A DNA stretch of 64,000 nt, taken from positions 1,676,501 to 1,740,500 of the forward strand of contig NZ_CP151943.1 of assembly GCF_038592905.1 (NCBI RefSeq), written 5' to 3'. The first letter of the stretch is position 1. Every line of letters starts with the position of its first letter. The notes under the pieces are model-generated. The model did not search any database, was not told the DNA's origin, and saw nothing but the letters and a program-made list of their open reading frames with translations. This document shows positions 55,837 to 64,000 of this stretch, one piece after another. This DNA is from Neobacillus sp. FSL H8-0543 (GTDB lineage Bacteria > Bacillota > Bacilli > Bacillales > Cytobacillaceae). Both the position numbers and the translations under genes were made by a program.

Positions 55837-57180
55837 TTATTTTAGCGCTGCACGTAATTTATCGCTTGCAGCTTCCACGGCTTCTTGCCATTCTTTAACA
55901 GATTTATCTCCAGAAATAATACTGTCAATCGTTGCAAACAATTCATCAGCCATGCTTACGCCTTCAACTGCTTCTGTAGCAGCAAAGCCGCCCATACCAG
56001 CTTTTGCTCCGTTGTCATAGATGCTATAGAACAATTGGTTGTCACCAGTTAATTTTTCAGCCATTCCTTGAATTGGTTGTACAGCACCGGCCGCGGCAAA
56101 AATATCTGCAGCTTTATCGGAATATACGAACGTTAAGAAATCCTTGGCAGCATCTTTATTCTTTGCTTGAGATGGAATCCACATTTGTTCAAAGAAAGTA
56201 AATGCATAACGATCACCACCATCTTTGAATGCAGGTAAAGCGGTCATTCCCCATTTAAAGCCATCTGCTCGTGGTGCATCTGCCATCTCACCAACTACCC
56301 AAGTGCCATTTGGCATAAACAATGCTTTATTATCCAAAATCAATTGCTGATTCTTTTTGTAGTTTTGATCATTAGCGTTAGCAACAGTTGTTGGCTCGGT
56401 ATATTTCGCCAGCTTTCCAACAATGTCAAAAACCTGATTCGCTTCTGGAGTATTCCAGATGCCATCGTTGTAAGTCATTGCTTTATTATAGAAGTCTGGT
56501 CCGCCAGATTCTAATAGTAGAGAATACATAAAGGCATCAAAGTATCCAGTGGTAGGGTAAGTGAACAGCGAGATTCCTTCTGCTTTCGCCTTGTCGCCTA
56601 GTGCCCACATTTCGTCCCAAGTCTTTGGTACTTCCCAGCCTTTTTCTGTGAATAGAGCCTCATTGTAGAATAATCCTGTTGGACTATAGAACATTGGAGC
56701 TAAATAAGTCTTTTTATCATCATATGGATTTGTAGCAAGCGTATCGGTAAAGCCAGGGATTAACTTATCCTTTACTGCCACATCTTCACCATATACCTTT
56801 TTATCTAATACATCAGTAATATCTTCTAGTGCTTTATCCTTAATTAACGTTTCAGTCAGCGCTAATTTTCTTCCGCTTGCCAATAACACGACATCCGGAT
56901 ATTTACCGGCTTTCATATTTGGGCTGATTGTTTCTTCTAAATTTTTATCAACAGTCAATTCAACCTTTACATTGGGGTTGGCATCCTCATATGCTTTGGC
57001 AATATCCGTCCACACATCTTTACCATATGCCGATTCCAATGCCGCTACCTGAAGCGTTGTTTTCTCACCAGAATTTGTACTATCTTTTGGTTTACTCTCG
57101 GTCTTTTCACCATTCGAACAAGCCATTAGACCAAACGAAAGCACCGCAGTCATTCCAGCCATCAAAAGCCTTTTACTCAT
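55837..57180 (-). CDS. Extracellular sugar-binding lipoprotein (family 1)
   Basis: 447 residues from ATG 57180 (AGGGGTGT before it; frame opens at GTG 57189). Lipoprotein signal with lipobox GLMAC, then NGEKTESKPKDSTN linker and a family 1 binding-protein fold (YGKDVWTDIAKAYEDANPNV, WIPSQAKNKDAAKDFLTFVY). First gene of the operon with two permeases and the GH112 phosphorylase, so the ligand is predicted to be Gal-beta-1,3-GalNAc/GlcNAc. The promoter region is shared with the divergent araC-type gene. Confidence 0.9.
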   Translation of the reverse strand: MSKRLLMAGMTAVLSFGLMACSNGEKTESKPKDSTNSGEKTTLQVAALESAYGKDVWTDIAKAYEDANPNVKVELTVDKNLEETISPNMKAGKYPDVVLLASGRKLALTETLIKDKALEDITDVLDKKVYGEDVAVKDKLIPGFTDTLATNPYDDKKTYLAPMFYSPTGLFYNEALFTEKGWEVPKTWDEMWALGDKAKAEGISLFTYPTTGYFDAFMYSLLLESGGPDFYNKAMTYNDGIWNTPEANQVFDIVGKLAKYTEPTTVANANDQNYKKNQQLILDNKALFMPNGTWVVGEMADAPRADGFKWGMTALPAFKDGGDRYAFTFFEQMWIPSQAKNKDAAKDFLTFVYSDKAADIFAAAGAVQPIQGMAEKLTGDNQLFYSIYDNGAKAGMGGFAATEAVEGVSMADELFATIDSIISGDKSVKEWQEAVEAASDKLRAALK

Positions 57181-57262
57181 AATTGACACCCCTACTCTAT
57201 TTTTCTATTTTTCTTCTACACTTAAAGTATACGAAGATAAAAACACTCTCACAATAAACATC

Positions 57263-57291
57263 TTGTCCAATTTTTTATATATCTTGCTTTC
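57263..57291. promoter_or_regulatory. Predicted AraC-regulator site between araC-type gene and importer operon
   Basis: CTTGTC-CAA-TTTTTTATATATCTTGCTTT, matching 51446-51474 upstream of GH101 at 25 of 29 positions including a 20-base identical core. About 85 bp before the binding protein start and 65 bp before the regulator start. Confidence 0.68.
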
Positions 57292-57355
57292 TGTTGTTAA
57301 AATTGACTAAAAATACTATAATTAATGAAAGGGCTTTCTATAAGGAGTGAATTAG

Positions 57356-58216
57356 TTGTCTAATGATATTTATGAGATACCAATCCCTAATCGAGATCAT
57401 CTTCCAGCCAAAATTCTTTATTTAACACAGTCAAGATATGACAAAGATTGGCACAGCACCAATCATACCCATCACTTCACCGAACTCATTTATATCACGA
57501 AAGGGAAAGGAACCTTTATCTATGATAAAAGAGAAGTAGCCATAAAAGAGTTTGATTTAATTATCATAAATCCAAATGTAGAACACACTGAAAAATCCAC
57601 CAAAAGCGACCCTCTCGAGTATATAGCGATTGGAATCCAGGGACTAGCTTTTTCATCCCCCGATGATTCTAATTCTATGGTGACTTTTTACAACTTTAAA
57701 CAAGAATATCAAACATATCTTTTTTACCTTGAACATCTGCTAATAGAAGTAAAAAAACAGCAGGAAGACTTTGAATATATTGCTCAGAATATTTTACAAA
57801 TCTTACTGATGACAATGATGAGAAAAAAGTCACTCACCTTAGAAAAAACCTCCACTCAAAAGATTAACAAAGACATAGCCTTTATAAAAAACTACATTAA
57901 GCAGCATTTCCGTGAAGAAATCAATTTGGATATTTTGGCTGAAATCGGGCATATAAATAAGTATTATCTGGCACATTCATTTAAGAAGGCAGTGGGTGTC
58001 TCTCCGATTGAATATTTAATTCAAACGCGTATAAGAGAAAGTAAAATACTATTGGAGACAACTAACTACCCGATTTCTAATATATCAGCAAATACTGGTT
58101 TTTCTTCACAATCGTTCTTTTCGCAGTCATTCAAAAGGGTAACAAATCAATCTCCTTCGCAATATCGAAAATCAAAAGCAAAGAAAAGTCAGAAACCGAG
58201 AAAAAGAGTATTATAA
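57356..58216 (+). CDS. AraC family transcriptional regulator
   Basis: 286 residues from TTG 57356, with AAGGAGTG eight bases before. Amino-terminal cupin sensor domain (HTHHFTELIYITKGKGTFIY, IINPNVEHTEKS) and carboxy-terminal double helix-turn-helix (INLDILAEIGHINKYYLAHS; ISNISANTGFSSQSFFSQSF). It is divergent from the galacto-N-biose importer operon and most likely activates it, and perhaps GH101, in response to an imported sugar. A basic tail of about 15 residues follows the second helix-turn-helix. Confidence 0.9.
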   Translation: MSNDIYEIPIPNRDHLPAKILYLTQSRYDKDWHSTNHTHHFTELIYITKGKGTFIYDKREVAIKEFDLIIINPNVEHTEKSTKSDPLEYIAIGIQGLAFSSPDDSNSMVTFYNFKQEYQTYLFYLEHLLIEVKKQQEDFEYIAQNILQILLMTMMRKKSLTLEKTSTQKINKDIAFIKNYIKQHFREEINLDILAEIGHINKYYLAHSFKKAVGVSPIEYLIQTRIRESKILLETTNYPISNISANTGFSSQSFFSQSFKRVTNQSPSQYRKSKAKKSQKPRKRVL

Positions 58217-58242
58217 TTATAAAATTTAATAGACTTAAATGA

Positions 58243-58273
58243 AAAGGAGAAGCAAAAACTGCTTCTCTCCTTC
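58243..58273 (+). terminator. Terminator of the araC-type gene
   Basis: AGGAGAAGCA/TGCTTCTCTCCTT stem with one bulge and five-base loop; weak T tail. Confidence 0.75.
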
Positions 58274-58316
58274 TTTCGGACTATTAACCTTGCTACCAAT
58301 TTTCTTCGGCGCATTA

Positions 58317-59807
58317 TCACATTATTGACCGAATAAAGCGGTGAAATCCTTCTCTTCCGTGTTCATTTCGCTTAAATACTGCTGCATCTTCCAAGCATTT
58401 TAGAAACTTCTTTCCTACTTCTTCTCTAACAATGGTTTCGACATTTTCCTCTGAAATGATCGATTGGTAATGCCCCCTCATTTCCTCTGCCCAGGTGGCA
58501 TGATATTCGTCTACGGAAGCCGATTGATCGCCAAGCAGATATTTCTCTACCTCCTTGAGCTCATCCTTCAGCCGAGCTGGAAGGACAGCAAGACCCATTA
58601 CTTCTATCAGCCCGATGTTTTCCTTTTTAATATGATGAACATCAGCGTGCGGATGGAAAATTCCCAGCGGATGCTCGGCACTCGTCCGGTTGTTGCGAAG
58701 GACCAGATCCAGTTCGAAAAATTCACCCTTCTTTCGGGCAATCGGGGTGATTGTATTGTGACGAGTCTCACCGGTTTTCGCGATAATCTCCCGCGTTTCA
58801 TCCGAATAACCCTGCCAATGGTTCTTAATATGGGTCGCCGCGTCAACCAGTGGACTAAACTGCAGCGAGCGCAGCCGAATAACGGACATCGGCCATCTTA
58901 CAACAGAACAGTCGACATTCGGATTTTTAAACAAGGTAAAGTGGCATTCCGTTTCCGCCTTTGCCATCGCAAATTCGTAATGGCCACCCTGGTAATGTTC
59001 ATGGGATAGTATGGACCCGCCAACAATCGGAAGATCGGCATTCGAGCCAAGAAAATAATGCGGAAACTGGGCAACAAAGAATAGTAAGCGCTGGAACGTT
59101 TGGGGACTGATATTCATATCCATATGCTTTTCGGAGAGCACAATACAATGCTCCGGATAGTACACATAGGGGGAATATTGCAGCATCCAGTTCTCTCCTA
59201 ATAAATTTACCCGGATCATCCGGTGATTGGCGCGAGCAGGGTGACCGATTCTGCCCCCATAGCCCTCATTTTCGACACAAAGCAGACATTTGGGATAATC
59301 AGTACTGGGTGCTTCCCGTTCCCTCTCAATACTTCGCGGGTCTTTTTCTGGCTTTGACAGGTTTATTGTTATATCCAGTTCACCGTAATCGGTGCTTACC
59401 TTGTATTCAATATTCTTCTGTATTCGCTTCATCTGGATATAGTTACTCTGTTTGCTTAACTCGTAGAAATAATCCGTTGCGGCTTTCTGGCTGTTTTGAT
59501 ATTTTTTATAAAAAATCTGGTTCACAGTGGATGGACGCGCAACCAAACAGTTCATAATCTTACTGGCCAGTATTTCTTTTTCATCAAAAATATCCTCGAT
59601 GATGCGGTGAGCAGCGGCATATTCAATCAGCTGTTCGAGCAGTACTGGGATGTCCTCTTGAGCAGCATCCGTTGCTACTAAAGGTTTAAACTCAGTAAGC
59701 CCCAGCAGTGTGAGTATTTGATTGCGGGCATAGATTTTATCTTGCTGATCAATTAACTGAACTGCTTGTGCTTGATCAACTAGTTGTTGAATCACATGGT
59801 ACACCAA
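58317..59807 (-). CDS. galT: UDP-glucose--hexose-1-phosphate uridylyltransferase, class 2
   Basis: 496 residues, the size of Firmicutes GalT, longer than the E. coli type. Conserved blocks include YGGRIGHPARANHRMIRVNL, SPYVYYPEHCIVLSEKHMDM, GGSILSHEHYQGGHYEFAMA and FHPHADVHHIKKENIGLIEV. It converts Gal-1-phosphate, here produced directly by GH112, to UDP-galactose using UDP-glucose. No galK is nearby, consistent with phosphorolysis making Gal-1-phosphate without kinase. TTG start at 59807 with AGGAGAGTG; GTG 59804 is possible. Last gene of the operon below. Confidence 0.92.
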   Translation of the reverse strand: MVYHVIQQLVDQAQAVQLIDQQDKIYARNQILTLLGLTEFKPLVATDAAQEDIPVLLEQLIEYAAAHRIIEDIFDEKEILASKIMNCLVARPSTVNQIFYKKYQNSQKAATDYFYELSKQSNYIQMKRIQKNIEYKVSTDYGELDITINLSKPEKDPRSIEREREAPSTDYPKCLLCVENEGYGGRIGHPARANHRMIRVNLLGENWMLQYSPYVYYPEHCIVLSEKHMDMNISPQTFQRLLFFVAQFPHYFLGSNADLPIVGGSILSHEHYQGGHYEFAMAKAETECHFTLFKNPNVDCSVVRWPMSVIRLRSLQFSPLVDAATHIKNHWQGYSDETREIIAKTGETRHNTITPIARKKGEFFELDLVLRNNRTSAEHPLGIFHPHADVHHIKKENIGLIEVMGLAVLPARLKDELKEVEKYLLGDQSASVDEYHATWAEEMRGHYQSIISEENVETIVREEVGKKFLKCLEDAAVFKRNEHGREGFHRFIRSIM

Positions 59808-59885
59808 TGTTTTTCACTCTCCTGACAAATAAATAAAACAGTTCCCCTGCTTCTCGCGAAGAAACAAGAGAACAATCATCTTTCA

Positions 59886-60875
59886 TTACTTAGAGACCTT
59901 GTCATACCATGAGCTGGCTGTTTGCTTTAATACCTCATTCAATTCTAGAATATTTTTCTTACCAGTGTCTTGGAGCCAGTCCCGGCCAGCTTGTTCGCCG
60001 TTTTCGGCAAATGGAGCAACACCATTCTTCCAGGTAGCCCGGCCGCATAACACACCGTTAAAAGTGGATCCGGCTTCTTTGGCAAATTTCAGGGTTTCCT
60101 GGAACAATTCCGCACTAACACCGGCACTCAAGAAGATAAACGGCAGGTGGGTGGCTTCACTCTGTTCCTTGAATAATCTGGTGGCTTCATCCCTGCTATA
60201 GGCGGTTTCGCCCTGTGCATACCCTTCGACAAAATTCATGTCGACCGGAACTTCTACTTTCAGCACATCCACCTTGTATTGCGGTTTGGAGTATTCACGC
60301 ATCGCCTCAATCACCTTATGCGGCTTTACTTTGGCATATTCAAGACTTTTCACATCATCATTTTTCGCATCGTACGTTACGATTTCGAGGAAAAACGGAA
60401 TGTCCTCAGCGGCACATTCCGAGCCAATCCGCTCCATGTAAACATGCTTATAGTCATTAATCGCTGAATCTTCATCAATATCGTAGTATAGGAGGAACTT
60501 GACCGCATCGGCTCCCGCTTCCTTCAGGCGGCGAACCGACCATTCTGGCAGTAAATCAGGCAGGCGCCCGACAGCTGTGGCATCATAGCCCGTCTTTTCA
60601 TAAGCAACCAGCAAACCGGCTTCCGGATGGCGAACCTTCGCTGCCGGCAGACCATATTCCGGATCCAGAAGGATTGATGTTGCATAAGGAGTCAGCTCTT
60701 GTGAAACCAATTCTTTAAAGCGGATAATACCCTCATCCCCAACGGAATTGGCGCTTCCTGCTGCAATCATTTTCTTCAAGGAACCACGCTGGTCAATTGC
60801 CAACGCCCCGATAATCCCATTTTCATCCGACAACCGCTTCATTGCGGCTAATTTATTTTCAGTCACTATTAACAT
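59886..60875 (-). CDS. lacD: Tagatose 1,6-bisphosphate aldolase
   Basis: 329-residue class I aldolase of the LacD type ([32 protein letters not shown]; Schiff-base lysine expected in [14 protein letters not shown]; late motif [11 protein letters not shown]). It splits tagatose 1,6-bisphosphate to dihydroxyacetone phosphate and glyceraldehyde 3-phosphate, the last step of GalNAc use here. Fifteen bases after the kinase gene; GAGGTGG precedes the ATG. Confidence 0.93.
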   Translation of the reverse strand: MLIVTENKLAAMKRLSDENGIIGALAIDQRGSLKKMIAAGSANSVGDEGIIRFKELVSQELTPYATSILLDPEYGLPAAKVRHPEAGLLVAYEKTGYDATAVGRLPDLLPEWSVRRLKEAGADAVKFLLYYDIDEDSAINDYKHVYMERIGSECAAEDIPFFLEIVTYDAKNDDVKSLEYAKVKPHKVIEAMREYSKPQYKVDVLKVEVPVDMNFVEGYAQGETAYSRDEATRLFKEQSEATHLPFIFLSAGVSAELFQETLKFAKEAGSTFNGVLCGRATWKNGVAPFAENGEQAGRDWLQDTGKKNILELNEVLKQTASSWYDKVSK

Positions 60876-60890
60876 CTTTATCCACCTCTA

Positions 60891-61826
60891 TTAATCTAGT
60901 TTTGTCACCTGGACCAACTCAAAGAATTGGCCGAATTTTGTATAATCTATCATTCCTGTTCCTGCTTCCATCGTATTGAGCATTCCCGTTGTCATCGCGG
61001 TTTTCAGCACATCGACGATAGGCAGACGTTGGCTCAACGCCACAGCCAAACCAGCAACAGTGGCATCTCCGGATCCGACAGGGTTGACAACCTCAATCTT
61101 TGGGATGGTAGCACGGTAATAATCCTTGCCATGCTTTACAAATGCCCCGTCAGCTCCCAATGAGACCACAATCATCTCAATTCCTCGGAAGAGTTCATCC
61201 GCCAAAGCCTGCTTCAGACTGCATTCGTCGGGCTCCACTGCTTTCCCCAAAAGCTGGGACAGTTCAGTGAGATTCGGCTTGATTGTAAATGGCTTGACCC
61301 GACTCACAAGCACTTGGCGCAGCGACCCTCCAGAGGTGTCGACGATCACAGGAATTCCATTGTCCCGGCCGATTTCCACCAGCGCTTGATAATAGCCCGG
61401 CGCCAAACCTTGCGGTAAACTGCCGGAGATGGTCACAATTGAAACGGCAGAAAGTAATTCCTGGTATTTTTTTATAAAAGTGGCCCCATCCTCCGCAGTC
61501 AGCGTCGGGCCTGATTCCAAAATTTCCGTCTGCTTGCCGCCGTGGAGTATCGCGATACAGTTGCGTGATTCTTGGTCAATTTTCAAAAAATCATTGGCGA
61601 TTGTGGTTTTCGTCAGCTCCTGGATGATAAAGTCGCCAATCGTCCCGCCGAGCACACCTGTAGCGAGGACTTCCTGTTCCATTTGCCGGATGACTCGGGC
61701 CACATTTAGACCCTTCCCGCCGGCCGTTTTACGTACCTGACCCACCCGATTGACATCATCCAGCTTAAAATCTGGAATCGGATAGGAAATGTCTACGGAT
61801 GGATTCATCGTGACAGCTAAAATCAT
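60891..61826 (-). CDS. lacC: Tagatose-6-phosphate kinase / 1-phosphofructokinase family
   Basis: 311 residues, PfkB fold. Amino end ILAVTMNPSVDISYPI and substrate loop RKTAGGKGLNVARVI; carboxy-terminal ATP and catalytic motif NPVGSGDATVAGLAVALSQ with Asp as base. Adjacent LacD makes tagatose-6-phosphate kinase the best call; 1-phosphofructokinase (FruK) is the alternative by sequence alone. ATG 61826 has GAGGGAG four bases before and overlaps the stop of the deletion remnant upstream (ATGA). Confidence 0.88.
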   Translation of the reverse strand: MILAVTMNPSVDISYPIPDFKLDDVNRVGQVRKTAGGKGLNVARVIRQMEQEVLATGVLGGTIGDFIIQELTKTTIANDFLKIDQESRNCIAILHGGKQTEILESGPTLTAEDGATFIKKYQELLSAVSIVTISGSLPQGLAPGYYQALVEIGRDNGIPVIVDTSGGSLRQVLVSRVKPFTIKPNLTELSQLLGKAVEPDECSLKQALADELFRGIEMIVVSLGADGAFVKHGKDYYRATIPKIEVVNPVGSGDATVAGLAVALSQRLPIVDVLKTAMTTGMLNTMEAGTGMIDYTKFGQFFELVQVTKLD

Positions 61827-61984
61827 CGTTCTCCCTCTTTCTCCGCTTCGTAACCGCAAACACCATCAAGGTACGCGGCAGTTAATTTGCAATCCGGCGT
61901 GAGCACGATAAAATCAGCATCATAGCCGGGGGCAGCGACTTGCTCCTTGAGAAAAAACTTATCTGTGTAAACAAACTGTTTCAT
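61823..61984 (-). pseudogene. N-acetylhexosamine-6-phosphate deacetylase, internally deleted remnant
   Basis: 53 codons, open from ATG 61984 (AGAGGTG upstream) to a TGA overlapping the lacC-type start. Residues 1-17 (MKQFVYTDKFFLKEQVA) look like the amino end of Firmicutes NagA-type deacetylases, and residues 18-45 (APGYDADFIVLTPDCKLTAA, then YLDGV) like their carboxy end. About 330 middle residues, including all metal-binding and catalytic histidines, are missing, and the frame is kept. In an intact GalNAc operon this position would hold the deacetylase making galactosamine 6-phosphate for AgaS. The remnant cannot be active but may still couple translation to lacC. Confidence 0.78.
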
Positions 61985-62024
61985 ACCTGCACCTCTGTTT
62001 AGGACAGGGAAAAGGCCCTGTGAT

Positions 62025-63191
62025 TTACTTATACTCGTGAATAATAACCCCTTTTACAACCCGGTTGACCGTTCCTGTTGGTGATGGGGTATCTGGTGTA
62101 TTTTCCGCTTTAATCGCAGCAAGCAGAGCAATCGTTTGGCCAACCATGACAAATGGCAGTGACAGGTAGGCATCTGGAACCGTGCTACTGCCGCTATCAA
62201 ATGTGAAGGACTCGCCATCATAATTAACGTCACCATCAGCAGCGATAGCATAAATCGATTGGGCAATTTGGTCATGCTTTAATTCATTTAACATATCCAG
62301 ATCGTACTGACGGGTATATGGCTGATTAGAGACAAACACAAACACGGCTGCTTTCTCGTTAACAAACGACTTCGGACCATGGCGGAAACCAAGCGACGAG
62401 TCGAATGAAGTAGCAATTTTTCCCGCTGTTAATTCCAAAATCTTCAATTGTGATTCTCGGGCCAGACCTTCAAAGCCTCCGGAACCCAGATAAATAATCC
62501 GGTTAAAATCAGCATTTACCACGCGTTGAATTTCAGCTTCTCTGCTAACGACACTCTCGCCCATGCCGCGGATTGCTCCAACAACGGACTGTTTTTCTTC
62601 TATTGAAAGTGAATCAAAAATGAGAAGTGCCGTTAAAGTCATACATGTGTAACTTCCAGTCATTGCAAAGCCCTGGTCATTTGATTTTTCAGGCATCAGC
62701 AATAACAAGTTGCGATCATCGCCTTTCGCCCGCTGTGCCAGCTTGCCTTCCTTTGAACAAGTAATCGTAATCTGATATAGGCTTGTGACCAGCTGTTCCG
62801 CGAGTTCTACCGTCGCTACGCTTTCCGGACTGTTGCCGCTTCTTGCGAACGAAACGAGCAGGGTCGGAATCTCAGCTTTCAGGAATTGGTACGGGTTTGA
62901 GACAATCGAAGTTGTTGGGACACTTTGGATATCCCACTGCATTTCATCGATTTTTCCCTTTAAGTACGGGGTAACCGTGTCTCCGACATATGCTGATGTA
63001 CCAGCACCTGTAAAAATGACCCTGACACGGTCATGCTTTTTAGTGATTGATTGTAAAAATGCCTCAATCTTCTCACGTTTCTCGGCATATAATGCAAAAG
63101 TTTCAGCCCATAATTCCGGCTGCTGCTTGATTTCTGCAGTGGTAATAGCTGCACCTAAGGGCTGTAATTGTTCCTGACTTAATGTGAACAT
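62025..63191 (-). CDS. agaS: SIS-domain sugar isomerase/deaminase (AgaS-like)
   Basis: 388 residues with two SIS domains. First-domain phosphosugar motif FTGAGTSAYVGDTV (about 60-73) and SFARSGNSPESVATVELAEQ; second domain YLGSGGFEGLARES and the catalytic region DSSLGFRHGPKSFVNEK. AgaS converts galactosamine 6-phosphate to tagatose 6-phosphate plus ammonia, feeding the kinase and aldolase genes just downstream. AGGAGTG precedes the ATG. Glucosamine-type SIS enzymes are the alternative, but the lacC/lacD neighbours favour AgaS. Confidence 0.9.
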   Translation of the reverse strand: MFTLSQEQLQPLGAAITTAEIKQQPELWAETFALYAEKREKIEAFLQSITKKHDRVRVIFTGAGTSAYVGDTVTPYLKGKIDEMQWDIQSVPTTSIVSNPYQFLKAEIPTLLVSFARSGNSPESVATVELAEQLVTSLYQITITCSKEGKLAQRAKGDDRNLLLLMPEKSNDQGFAMTGSYTCMTLTALLIFDSLSIEEKQSVVGAIRGMGESVVSREAEIQRVVNADFNRIIYLGSGGFEGLARESQLKILELTAGKIATSFDSSLGFRHGPKSFVNEKAAVFVFVSNQPYTRQYDLDMLNELKHDQIAQSIYAIAADGDVNYDGESFTFDSGSSTVPDAYLSLPFVMVGQTIALLAAIKAENTPDTPSPTGTVNRVVKGVIIHEYK

Positions 63192-63298
63192 ATTTAGATG
63201 ACACTCCTTTTGATAGTTTCAGACTCTAACCAGGGGGGGATTTTTGTAAAACCTAATAGCTGAATTGCGATTTACAAAGTTTTATTTGCGAATCCATT

Positions 63299-64000
63299 TT
63301 ATACTGCTTCAAATACCCGCAGTCCTGCGCCGACGACGCCGTTGTCCTGCTTTAATGTGCTAATCGACATATGATCTAAAAGATGCTGTTGTTCCAGGAT
63401 TTGATAGTTTTTTAGTTTCTCCTTTACAATTTCCAACAGACCAGGATTATTGGTGATGACACTGCCGCCGAAGACAAGCTTATGTGGGTCCACTAAGCAG
63501 GAAATTGCATATAGCCCTTGGGCCCAGTTGTCTGTTACCTCATCGATAATCGGCTGATACTCCTCAATCCCAGCGAAGTATCGGTTGAAAACATCCTTGG
63601 TCGACAGAGTCGCCACCTGCAATGTTTCTGCAGCCAGCTTTTCGATTGCTGGTCCTGCTGCTGCTTTTTCCAGACGCTCAAGATTCTGACCGGCAGCCTT
63701 TGAAAGAATCGGAAACAACCCTAGCTCTCCGGCAAATCCCGCTCCTCTAAAAAACGAACCATTATGAATGATCGAGCAGGAGATACCCGTACTGATTGTC
63801 ATGTAGACAAACGTTTCCTCACTGCTTCCCCCAGCTGATTTCCACTCAGCAAACGCCGCAGTATACACATCGTTGTCGAGCGTAATTCGCTCAAGCCCGA
63901 ATTGCTCCTGCAAACGCTCTTTGACAGGAAACCCGGCCCATGGAAGATTATTTTGAAAAACAGCAATCCCGTTCTCACGGTCTACCTTGCCTGGTACGCC
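63299..64000 (-). CDS. ROK family sugar kinase, partial
   Basis: 234 carboxy-terminal codons; the start lies beyond the right edge. ROK features are LDNDVYTAAFAEW, the glycine-rich TISTGISCSIIHNGSFFRGA and GFAGELGLFPIL, and VDPHKLVFGGSVI near the end. The CxCGxxGCxE zinc motif found in many ROK kinases is not present after the GELG segment. As the first gene before agaS it is predicted to phosphorylate GalNAc (or GlcNAc) released by GH112; glucose or ROK repressor roles are less likely from context. Confidence 0.85.
   Translation of the reverse strand, partial: GVPGKVDRENGIAVFQNNLPWAGFPVKERLQEQFGLERITLDNDVYTAAFAEWKSAGGSSEETFVYMTISTGISCSIIHNGSFFRGAGFAGELGLFPILSKAAGQNLERLEKAAAGPAIEKLAAETLQVATLSTKDVFNRYFAGIEEYQPIIDEVTDNWAQGLYAISCLVDPHKLVFGGSVITNNPGLLEIVKEKLKNYQILEQQHLLDHMSISTLKQDNGVVGAGLRVFEAV

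Noticed and set aside
55448..56020. 190-codon plus-strand frame across the permease and binding-protein genes
   Set aside because: Antisense to two clear genes and spanning their intercistronic hairpin; no ribosome site or recognisable domain.

Overview
The window reads as chromosome of a low-GC, endospore-forming Bacillaceae bacterium. Supporting signs are strong AGGAGG ribosome binding sites, frequent TTG/GTG starts, a perfect sigma-K-type promoter in front of a CwlC-like amidase, a SigB-family sigma factor, a yugG/yugH (alaR/alaT)-type gene pair and a Bacillus-type MhqR operator. No rRNA, tRNA, insertion sequence, prophage or CRISPR array was recognised.

Layout. 1-6.6 kb: an alpha-1,6-glucan (isomalto-oligosaccharide) operon on the minus strand (DexB-like glucosidase, binding lipoprotein, two permeases, start of a DUF624 protein), with a LacI repressor and four or five palindromic operators. 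6.8-31.5 kb: mostly ordinary chromosome. It holds two sigma factors (one SigB-like, one ECF coupled to a repeat protein of unknown function), a quinone-type ring-cleaving dioxygenase under a predicted MhqR operator, YebC/PmpR, YitT, a dicarboxylate/amino acid symporter, tryptophanase, two secreted low-complexity proteins, an Lrp/aminotransferase pair, a frameshifted HAD gene, an EamA transporter, VanZ, a sporulation-type amidase, a small cytochrome c and GalE. This part is dotted with nine copies of a small palindromic repeat. 31.6-41.8 kb: two DoxX paralogues, a 52-bp tandem repeat array, a DrrAB-type ABC exporter, a CDF metal transporter with Fur-like boxes, and a 1,496-residue RCC1/Ig/choline-binding surface protein.

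42-64 kb: a host O-glycan utilisation locus. A secreted GH101 endo-alpha-N-acetylgalactosaminidase would release Gal-beta-1,3-GalNAc from mucin-type glycoproteins, and a secreted GH20 hexosaminidase trims amino sugars. An ABC importer takes up the disaccharide and a cytoplasmic GH112 phosphorylase splits it into Gal-1-phosphate and GalNAc. GalT (with GalE at 30 kb) handles Gal-1-phosphate. A ROK kinase, AgaS, LacC-type kinase and LacD aldolase would carry GalNAc through tagatose phosphates to glycolysis. The deacetylase needed between the kinase and AgaS is present only as a 53-codon remnant with a large internal in-frame deletion. An AraC regulator sits next to the transporter genes, and a 29-bp motif is shared between its intergenic region and the region upstream of GH101.

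Functions are inferred by reading motifs. No database search was run, and start codons were chosen from visible ribosome binding sites.
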